Shown one piece after another: positions 32,061-37,875 of a stretch of 37,875 bases of DNA. The stretch covers positions 1 through 37,875 of the forward strand of contig JADLDD010000029.1 in assembly GCA_020846855.1 (NCBI GenBank), read 5' to 3'. Under the pieces are notes generated by a model. The model was not told where the DNA came from, searched no databases, and was given only the letters and a program-made list of their open reading frames with translations. Made by a program: the position numbers and the translations under genes. This DNA is from Acidimicrobiia bacterium. GTDB taxonomy: Bacteria; Actinomycetota; Acidimicrobiia; IMCC26256; JADLDD01. Each line of letters opens with the position of its first letter. Position 1 is the first letter of the stretch.

Positions 32061-33269
32061 ATGGAGAACCCGGCCCCGGCCGTGAACCTGCTGGACCTCG
32101 ATCTCTACGCCGACGGTCCGCCGCACGACCTCTTCACCTGGCTGCGCAACAACGAGCCGGTCCACTGGCACCCGTCCGACACGCTGGCCGCCCCGGGCTT
32201 CTGGGTCGTGACCAAGTACTGGGACGTGATCAACATCGAGCGCGACGCCAAGCTCTTCTCGTCGGCGGCGCACGGAGCGCTGTTCGAGGAGCCGGCCGAG
32301 GGCACGGATCTGATGCTCATCAATCAGGATCCGCCCCAGCACACCCGGTTGCGGAACCTCGTGGCTCGGGCCTTCACCCCCCGGGTCATGAAGGCCCTCG
32401 AGCCGCACATCCGCGACGCCGCCGGCAGCATCGTCGACCGCGTCCGCGAGAAGGGGGAGTGCGACTTCGTCACGGAACTGGCGGCCGAGCTCCCGCTCGT
32501 CGTGATCTGCGAGCTGATGGGTGTGCCGGTCGAGGAGCGCCACAAGGTCTTCGACTGGTCGAACCGGATGATCGGCCACGAGGACCCTGAGTTCGGGACC
32601 AACGCCGAGGACGGCCGCGTCGCGGCGCTGGAGCTGTACCAGTACGCGCAGGAGCTGGCCGACGACCGCAAGGCCAGCCCCCGCGACGACATCGTCACCA
32701 CCCTGGTCACGGCCGAGCTCGATGGCGAGAAGCTCACCGACGTGGAGTTCAACGCGTTCTTCCTGCTCCTCGCGGTGGCCGGCAACGAGACGACCCGCAA
32801 CCTCATCAGCGGGGGGATGCTCACGCTGTTCGAGCACCCCGACCAGCGGGCGCTGCTCGAATCCGACCTCGACGCCCACCTGCCCGGCGCCGTCGACGAG
32901 ATGCTTCGCTACGTCTCGCCGGTCAAGTACTTCCGCCGCACCGCCACCGCCGACACCGAGGTGCGCGGCGTGCCCATCCGGTCGGGCGACAACGTCACCC
33001 TCTGGTACGGCGCCGCCAACCGCGACGAGGAGATCTTCGACGATCCGCAGACCTTCGACGTGACCCGCAGCCCCAACGAGCACATCGCGTTCGGCGGCCG
33101 TGGCCCGCACTACTGCCTGGGGGTGGCCCTGGCCAAGCTCGAGATCCGCGTGATGTTCGAGGAGATCCTCACGCGCCTCCCAGGCCTCGAGCCGGCGGGT
33201 GGGGCGTCGAGGCTGCGCTCGCTGTTGATCAACGGCATCAAGCACATGCCCGTCCGCTGGGCCGCCTGA
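32061..33269 (+). CDS. Cytochrome P450, CYP125-like sterol C26/27-monooxygenase
   Basis: A 402-aa soluble bacterial P450: I-helix AGNETTRN near residue 240, ExxR in EMLR (Glu280-Arg283), and the heme loop FGGRGPHYCLG with thiolate Cys352. DWSNRMIGHEDPEF, LAVAGNETTRN and the ending LLINGIKHMPV resemble remembered CYP125 more than CYP142, although in M. tuberculosis it is CYP142 that lies next to Rv3521-Rv3523. Expected to oxidise the sterol terminal methyl to the acid that FadD19 activates. ATG start with GGGAG upstream, below a KstR-type box; 7 bp to the DUF35 gene. Confidence 0.9.
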   Translation: MENPAPAVNLLDLDLYADGPPHDLFTWLRNNEPVHWHPSDTLAAPGFWVVTKYWDVINIERDAKLFSSAAHGALFEEPAEGTDLMLINQDPPQHTRLRNLVARAFTPRVMKALEPHIRDAAGSIVDRVREKGECDFVTELAAELPLVVICELMGVPVEERHKVFDWSNRMIGHEDPEFGTNAEDGRVAALELYQYAQELADDRKASPRDDIVTTLVTAELDGEKLTDVEFNAFFLLLAVAGNETTRNLISGGMLTLFEHPDQRALLESDLDAHLPGAVDEMLRYVSPVKYFRRTATADTEVRGVPIRSGDNVTLWYGAANRDEEIFDDPQTFDVTRSPNEHIAFGGRGPHYCLGVALAKLEIRVMFEEILTRLPGLEPAGGASRLRSLLINGIKHMPVRWAA

Positions 33270-33276
33270 GCGACCC

Positions 33277-34296
33277 GTGGATGCCGACACGCTCGTCGAG
33301 CGACATGTCCTCGAGTACCCGGGGGGCTACACGCGGTCGCTCGGGCCCGCCGAGAGCCGGTTCCTCACCGGCTTGCGCGACGGCCGGATCGTCGGCGTGC
33401 GCCTGGGCGACGGGCGGGTCATGGTCCCGCCGGCCGAGTACGACCCGGAGACCGCGCGGCCCGTCGACGAGTACGTGGAGGTGGGGCCGGCCGGGGTCGT
33501 GACGGCCTGGACCTGGGTGAGCGAGCCGAGGCCGGGCAAGCACCCGCTCGAGCGCCCCTTCGCCTTCGCGCTGGTGCGGCCCGACGGAGCCGACACCGCC
33601 ATGCTGCACGTCCTCGACGCCGACGGTCCGGCGTCGCTGCGGGTCGGGATGAGGGTCGCACCGCGGTGGCGGGCCGAGCGCCGGGGCCACGTCACCGACA
33701 TCGAGGCGTGGGTTCCTTTGGCCGAGGGGGAGCCGGTGCCCGCCCCGCCGGCTCCTGCACCTCCGGCTCCTGCACCTCCGGCCGGCGCGGACCCGGGCGA
33801 AGCCGCCGAGGAGCCCGGGCCCGTGACCCGGATGGTCTCGCCGGTCCGCCTCGAGTACGAGATCAACGCGGGGATCGCCCCCACCCGTTACCTCCACGCC
33901 CTGGCCGAGCGCCGGATCGTGGGGCAGAAGGCGGCCGGCTCCGACCACGTCTACGTGCCGCCGCGCGGCTCCGACCCCACGACCGGGGCGCCCACCGAGG
34001 TCGAGGTCGAGGTGGGCCAGGACGGCACGGTCACCACGTTCTGCGTGGTGAACATCCCGGGGCTCTCCGACCTGGCGCCGCCCGTCCCGTACGTGTGCGC
34101 CCAGATCCTCCTCGACGGCGCCGACACGCCCTGGTTCGGGCTGGTGCAGGGCCTCGACGCCGACGACGTCCGCATGGGGCTGCGGGTCCGGGCCGTGTGG
34201 GACGACGACCCGGCGCCCGACGCCCGCAGCATCAAGTGGTTCGAACCCAACGGGGAGCCCGACGCCCCCTACGAGAGCTACAAGGACTACGCGTGA
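33277..34296 (+). CDS. Tandem DUF35 OB-fold protein, Rv3521-like
   Basis: A 339-aa protein built from two DUF35 OB-fold units (residues about 10-145 and 185-335), each with a matching lead-in (GRIVGVRLGDGRVMVPPAEYDP and ERRIVGQKAAGSDHVYVPPRGSDP). The usual zinc-ribbon cysteines are missing from both. A Pro/Ala linker near residues 150-170 is encoded by two perfect 15-bp repeats (33748-33777). Order DUF35-Ltp4-Ltp3 equals Rv3521-Rv3522-Rv3523. It likely scaffolds the two Ltp proteins, one unit per partner. GTG start; overlaps ltp4 by four bases (GTGA). Confidence 0.88.
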   Translation: MDADTLVERHVLEYPGGYTRSLGPAESRFLTGLRDGRIVGVRLGDGRVMVPPAEYDPETARPVDEYVEVGPAGVVTAWTWVSEPRPGKHPLERPFAFALVRPDGADTAMLHVLDADGPASLRVGMRVAPRWRAERRGHVTDIEAWVPLAEGEPVPAPPAPAPPAPAPPAGADPGEAAEEPGPVTRMVSPVRLEYEINAGIAPTRYLHALAERRIVGQKAAGSDHVYVPPRGSDPTTGAPTEVEVEVGQDGTVTTFCVVNIPGLSDLAPPVPYVCAQILLDGADTPWFGLVQGLDADDVRMGLRVRAVWDDDPAPDARSIKWFEPNGEPDAPYESYKDYA

Positions 34297-35351
34297 ACGG
34301 AGAGGTCGCCGTCGTCGCGTTCGCGCAGACGAAGCACGTCGCGCGCGACCGTGAGCGCAACGAGGTGGAGCTCATCATCCCGGTGGTGCGCGAGGCCATC
34401 GAGCGCTCGGGGATCCCGCGCCACGAGATCGGCTTCACGGCCTCGGGGTCGTGCGACTACCTGGCCGGCGGGCCCTTCAGCTTCGTGATGGGCCTCGACG
34501 CCGTGGGCGCGTGGCCGCCGATCCGCGAGAGCCACGTGGAGGCCGACGCCGCGTGGGCGCTCCACGAGGCGTGGGTGGCCATCCTCACCGGCGAGGTCGA
34601 CTCCGCGCTGGTGTACGGCTTCGGCAAGTCGAGCCTCGGCGACGTCCACGAGATCATGACCCTCCAGACCGACCCGTACCACGTGGCGCCGCTGTGGCCG
34701 TCGATGGTCGACCTGGCCGCGCTCCAGGCCAGCGCGCTGCTCGCGGCGGGGGAGGTGACCGAGCGCGACCTGGCCGAGGTCTCGGCGCGCTGCCGTACCG
34801 CGGCTCTCGACAACCCCAACGCCGTCGTCGCCGAGGCGGTCGATGCCGACGAGCTGCTCGCCCGCCCGATCACCCATCCGCCGCTGCGCGACGCCGACGT
34901 CTTCCCCGTCACCGACGGTGCAGCGGCCGTGGTCCTCGCGGCCGGCGACCTGGCCCGCGACGTCTGCTCCCGGCCGGCGTGGATCTCCGGCCTCGACCAC
35001 CGCATCGAACCGCAGGCGCTCGGCGTCAGGGACCTCACCACCTCCCGGTCCACGGCCCTCGCCGGCGCGAACGCGGGCGCGTCCGCCGGCGGCCTCGACG
35101 CCGCCGAGCTGCACACCCAGTTCAGCCACGAGGAGCCGATCCTCCGCCAGGCGCTGGGCCTGGGCGACGGCGTCGACGTCAACCCGTCGGGCGGCCCGCT
35201 CACCGCCAACCCCGTCATGTCGACGGGCCTGATCCGCATCGGCGAGATCGCGGCCCGGATCCACGACGGTCGCATCGACCGGGGCCTCGCCCACGCGAGC
35301 CAGGGCCCGGCGCTCCAGCAGAACCTCGTGTGCGTGATGGAGGCCCGCTGA
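34293..35351 (+). CDS. ltp4: Ltp4-like thiolase-fold protein (sterol side-chain aldolase candidate)
   Basis: A 352-aa SCP2-thiolase-like protein, as long as remembered Rv3522 (about 354 aa). The nucleophile position reads SHVEADAAWAL with no Cys, and the His motif reads NPSGGPLTANPV with Asn in place of His, so it cannot act as a classical thiolase. Other family landmarks (PVTDGAAAVVLAAGD near residue 205) are present. In Rhodococcus, ltp3 and ltp4 are linked to aldol-type cleavage of C24-branched side chains. GTG start, overlapping the DUF35 stop; one-base overlap with ltp3. Confidence 0.88.
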   Translation: MNGEVAVVAFAQTKHVARDRERNEVELIIPVVREAIERSGIPRHEIGFTASGSCDYLAGGPFSFVMGLDAVGAWPPIRESHVEADAAWALHEAWVAILTGEVDSALVYGFGKSSLGDVHEIMTLQTDPYHVAPLWPSMVDLAALQASALLAAGEVTERDLAEVSARCRTAALDNPNAVVAEAVDADELLARPITHPPLRDADVFPVTDGAAAVVLAAGDLARDVCSRPAWISGLDHRIEPQALGVRDLTTSRSTALAGANAGASAGGLDAAELHTQFSHEEPILRQALGLGDGVDVNPSGGPLTANPVMSTGLIRIGEIAARIHDGRIDRGLAHASQGPALQQNLVCVMEAR

Positions 35352-36514
35352 TGGGAGGGGTGAGGACGGCGGTGGTGGGGGTCGGCCAGACCCACCACGT
35401 CGCCGCCCGTCACGACGTGTCGATGGCCGGCCTGGTCCGGGAGGCCGCGGCGGAGGCCCTGGTCGACGCCGGCCTCGACTGGTCCGACGTCGACGCCGTG
35501 GTGGTCGGCAAGGCCCCCGACATGTTCGAGGGCGTGGTGATGCCCGAGCTGTGGCTCGCCGATGCCCTCGGCGCCGCCGGCAAGCCCCTCACGCGCGTGC
35601 ACACGGCCGGCAGCGTCGGGGGGTCCACCGCCCTGGTGGCCGCCGACCTCGTGCGGGCCGGCGTCCACCAGCGGGTCCTGGCCGTGGCCTTCGAGAAGCA
35701 GTCGGAGAGCAACGCCACCTGGGGCCTGTCGGTGCCGATGCCGTTCAGCTCACCGCTGGTCGCCGGGGCGGGGGGCTACTTCGCCCCGCTCATCCGGGCC
35801 TACATGGCCCGGTCGGGGGCGCCCCGCCACATCGGGCACCTCGTGGCGGTCAAGGACCGCCTCAACGCGCTGCGCAATCCGAAGGCGCATCTCCACCTGC
35901 CCGACATCACCCTCGAGCAGGTGGAGGAGTCGTTCCTGCTCTGGGACCCGCTCCGCTACCTCGACGTCTGCCCGTCGTCCGACGGCGCCATGGCCCTGGT
36001 GCTCGCCTCCGAGGACGTCGCCGACGGCCTGCCCGGGCCCGCGGCGTGGATCCACGGCTCGGCGATGCGCAGCGAGCCGACGATGTTCGCCGGTCGTGAC
36101 CAGGTGAACCCGCAGGCCGGGCGCGACTGCGCGGCCCAGGTGTTCGCCGAGGCCGGCATCTCCGACCCGAGGGCCGACCTCGACTGCGCCGAGGTGTACG
36201 TGCCCTTCTCGTGGTACGAGCCCATGTGGCTCGAGAACCTGGGCTTCTGCGAGGCCGGCGAGGGGTGGAGGCTGACGGAGGCGGGGGCCACGGCGTTCGA
36301 CGGCGACATCCCGTGGAACCCCTCGGGCGGGGTCCTGTCGTCCAACCCCATCGGGGCCTCGGGGATGATCCGCTTCGGCGAGGCGGCGCAGCAGGCCCGC
36401 GGCCGGGCCGGCGACCACCAGGTCGAGCCCCGCCGTGGGCTCGTGCTCGGCCACGCGTACGGGGGTGGCTCGCAGTTCTTCGCCATGTGGGTGGTCGGCG
36501 CCGCCAAGCCCTGA
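35351..36514 (+). CDS. ltp3: Ltp3-like thiolase-fold protein (sterol side-chain aldolase candidate)
   Basis: A 387-aa SCP2-thiolase-like protein almost superimposable in memory on Ltp3 (Rv3523): VVVGKAPDMFEGVVMPEL near residue 55, VHTAGSVGGSTALVAADLV near 82, FAGRDQVNPQAGRDCAAQVF near 245, and FSWYEPMWLENLGF near 288. The nucleophile Cys is absent (TAGSVGG) and the His motif reads NPSGGVLSSNPIGASG with Asn, as in Ltp4. Probably an aldol-lyase subunit with Ltp4 and the DUF35 protein. TGATG overlap with ltp4. Last gene of the P450-DUF35-ltp4-ltp3 operon. Confidence 0.92.
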   Translation: MGGVRTAVVGVGQTHHVAARHDVSMAGLVREAAAEALVDAGLDWSDVDAVVVGKAPDMFEGVVMPELWLADALGAAGKPLTRVHTAGSVGGSTALVAADLVRAGVHQRVLAVAFEKQSESNATWGLSVPMPFSSPLVAGAGGYFAPLIRAYMARSGAPRHIGHLVAVKDRLNALRNPKAHLHLPDITLEQVEESFLLWDPLRYLDVCPSSDGAMALVLASEDVADGLPGPAAWIHGSAMRSEPTMFAGRDQVNPQAGRDCAAQVFAEAGISDPRADLDCAEVYVPFSWYEPMWLENLGFCEAGEGWRLTEAGATAFDGDIPWNPSGGVLSSNPIGASGMIRFGEAAQQARGRAGDHQVEPRRGLVLGHAYGGGSQFFAMWVVGAAKP

Positions 36515-36576
36515 CCCCGATCGCCGACCGCGGGCCGCTCCGTGGGGAGGCTCACGGCCGCCCCCAGCCGGGTTCC

Positions 36577-36605
36577 TTGTGCGTCCCCGTGCGTCGCCTT
36601 ACCCT
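36577..36605 (+). promoter_or_regulatory. Candidate promoter of the solute-binding protein gene
   Basis: TTGTGC (36577-36582) and TACCCT (36600-36605) are spaced by exactly 17 bp in the 139-bp gap after ltp3, giving an expected start near 36612. The match to consensus is moderate. Confidence 0.4.
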
Positions 36606-36619
36606 CCTCGGCGGGAAGA

Positions 36620-36640
36620 GCCGCCGGAGGCTCCGGCGGC
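36620..36640 (+). promoter_or_regulatory. 10-bp inverted repeat in the leader of the solute-binding protein gene
   Basis: GCCGCCGGAG-G-CTCCGGCGGC, a perfect palindrome ending 13 bp before the ATG at 36654. As RNA it would form a tight hairpin just ahead of the GGGGG ribosome-binding region; as DNA it could be an operator. It is not followed by a U tract. Confidence 0.45.
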
Positions 36641-36653
36641 GTGGGGGATCGAG

Positions 36654-37875
36654 ATGGGTTCGACGGGAGGGCCGGCGCGGTCCGGACGGCGGGCGGTCCC
36701 GAGCGGATGCGCGCGGTGGCTGGTGGCGCTGTCGGTGGTCGCGCTGGCGACGGCGGCCTGTGGGCGCGACACGTCGGAACCCCGGAGCGCGACCTCCTCC
36801 ACGACGAGGGGTGCGGCCGGCGCCGGCGACTTCGGGACGCTCGAGGGGGTGTGCGGACCGGGTGATCCGAAGGGCTCGACGGACCGGGCGGTGACACCGA
36901 GCTCGGTCACCGTGGGCACGTTCTCGGATCCGGGGTCGAGCATCCGGCCCGGCCTCAACCAGGAGCTCTTCGATACCGCCGAGGTGTTCGCGGCCTGGTG
37001 CAACGACCACGGTGGGATCAACGGCCGCCGGATCGTGGTCGACGAGCACGACTCCGCCCTCTTCAACGTCCGCCCGGAGATGGCGAAGGCGTGCGAGGAC
37101 GACTTCTTCCTGGTGGGCGGCGGCGCGGCGTTCGACCAGGAGGGCGTGAAGCCGCGCCTGGAGTGCCTCCTGCCCGCGATCTCGGGCTTCGCGGTCAGCT
37201 CCGAGGCTCGCGGCGCCGACCTCCAGGTGCAGCCCATCCCGAACGGGATCCGCAGCCAGGTGCTGGGCCCCTACGACTGGCTGGCCGAGGAGTTCCCGGC
37301 CGGCGCGTCCCACGCCGGGATACTGGGGGCCGCGATCCCCGGCGGCCAGGTGACGCTGGCGATGCGCCGGGAGCTGGCCGCCGCGGCGGGGTGGAAGCTG
37401 GTCTACGACGGCTCGGTCCCGGCCACCGGGCCGCCGACGTGGGCGCCGTACGTGGAGGCTCTGCGCTCCAAGGGCGTGAAGGGTCTCGTGTGGGTGGGTG
37501 AACCGGAGAGCCTGGCCGCGCTCGAGAACGCGCTGCGCGACGCGAACTACCACCTCGACTTCGTCCTCACCGACTCGAACCACTACGACCGGAAGCTGAT
37601 CGACCTGGGCGGGCCGGCAGTGGACAACGTCTACGTCGTCGGAGCCCTGGTGCCGTTCGAGATGGCCGGCCGGAACCCCGCGACGCGTGAGTACCTCGAG
37701 CTGTTCGAGAAGTACAAGCCCAAGGGCAAGGCCCGCACCTACCTGGGCCTCCAGGGGATGTCGGCGTGGCTGCTCTTCGCGACCTCGGCCACGAAGTGCG
37801 GCGACGACCTCACCCGCCGCTGCGTGTACGACAACGCGAGACGGGTGACCGGCTGGACCGGCGGGGGCCTCCACG
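36654..37875 (+). CDS. Branched-chain amino acid-type ABC transporter solute-binding lipoprotein, 3' partial
   Basis: The frame runs from an ATG off the window end (407 codons seen). Residues 1-36 are a lipoprotein signal: Arg-rich start, hydrophobic WLVALSVVALATAAC, with lipobox Cys36, then a Ser/Thr-rich tether. From about residue 70 it is a type I periplasmic binding fold of the LivJ/LivK (Peripla_BP_6) family: SVTVGTFSDPGSS, FAAWCNDHGGINGRRIVVDEHDSA, and ALRSKGVKGLVWVGEPESL. Such proteins bind amino acids, acyl-CoA-derived acids or aromatics. Lying behind the sterol side-chain operon with its own promoter, uptake of a sterol-derived acid is possible but unproved. GGGGGATCGAG precedes the ATG. 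Confidence 0.85.
   Translation, partial: MGSTGGPARSGRRAVPSGCARWLVALSVVALATAACGRDTSEPRSATSSTTRGAAGAGDFGTLEGVCGPGDPKGSTDRAVTPSSVTVGTFSDPGSSIRPGLNQELFDTAEVFAAWCNDHGGINGRRIVVDEHDSALFNVRPEMAKACEDDFFLVGGGAAFDQEGVKPRLECLLPAISGFAVSSEARGADLQVQPIPNGIRSQVLGPYDWLAEEFPAGASHAGILGAAIPGGQVTLAMRRELAAAAGWKLVYDGSVPATGPPTWAPYVEALRSKGVKGLVWVGEPESLAALENALRDANYHLDFVLTDSNHYDRKLIDLGGPAVDNVYVVGALVPFEMAGRNPATREYLELFEKYKPKGKARTYLGLQGMSAWLLFATSATKCGDDLTRRCVYDNARRVTGWTGGGLH

Noticed and set aside
36552-37874. Minus-strand open frame of about 440 codons at the right end
   Set aside because: Antisense to the solute-binding protein gene, whose lipobox and domain motifs are clear.

Overview
The window is very GC-rich (roughly 70-75 %) and nearly wall-to-wall coding, with many ATGA/GTGA/TGATG start-stop overlaps and GTG starts. 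Together with KstR-type operator boxes, the HIP (ring C/D) steroid genes, a PimB'-like mannosyltransferase and a mycobacterial-type envelope gene block, this points to a chromosomal segment of an actinobacterium. It fits a member of the Acidimicrobiia at least as well as a mycolate-containing genus, but the lineage is an inference. Gene identities come from recognising family motifs and remembered relatives; no database was searched.

Region 1 (1-17.7 kb) is a steroid-catabolism block, mostly on the minus strand. It holds a partial thiolase, an Rv3548c-like SDR, a 77-aa small protein, FadA6, a two-gene acyl-CoA dehydrogenase pair (FadE32/33-like and FadE31), a methyltransferase, a FadD19-like ligase, a thiolase-fold/DUF35 pair, IpdC, IpdB, IpdA and EchA20. 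Divergent from EchA20 is an Rv3549c-like SDR, and further on lie IpdF and FadE30. This is most of the pathway that opens rings D and C of HIP-CoA and breaks down the open-chain product. FadD3 and a KstR2-like regulator are not in the window. A nucleotidyltransferase/HTH toxin-antitoxin-like pair (14.5-15.66 kb) is wedged between two parts of this block.

Region 2 (17.7-27.7 kb) is mostly unrelated: a MerR regulator with a face-to-face divergent promoter, a 50-aa protein, an MFS transporter, a PimB'-like glycosyltransferase, a membrane acyltransferase, and a co-directional run of membrane protein, SRPBCC protein, ArsA/GET3-like ATPase, His-rich protein, ROK sugar kinase and LLM-type flavin oxidoreductase. 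The SRPBCC-ATPase-small protein order resembles Rv2185c-Rv2184c-Rv2183c, near pimB' in mycobacteria.

Region 3 (27.7-36.5 kb) is the sterol side-chain part. Two KstR-type boxes (TnnAACnnGTTnnA) lie upstream of a nitronate-monooxygenase-like gene and between divergent echA19 and a CYP125-like P450. EchA19 is translationally coupled to a thioesterase and a sphingosine-phosphate-lyase-like PLP enzyme. The P450 leads into a double-DUF35 protein, Ltp4 and Ltp3, which correspond to Rv3521-Rv3523. FadD19, EchA19, Ltp3 and Ltp4 together suggest removal of sterol side chains, including C24-branched plant sterols. Between the converging oxidoreductase and PLP genes are two tandem copies of a 48-bp hairpin element. 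The window ends inside a gene for a lipoprotein solute-binding protein of the branched-chain amino acid family (from 36,654).

Regulatory reading: KstR-type boxes mark the side-chain genes. A different palindrome (TGACGnnnCGTCA) stands at two ring C/D promoters, where a KstR2 site would be expected from mycobacteria, so the second regulon may use a different repressor or site in this lineage.
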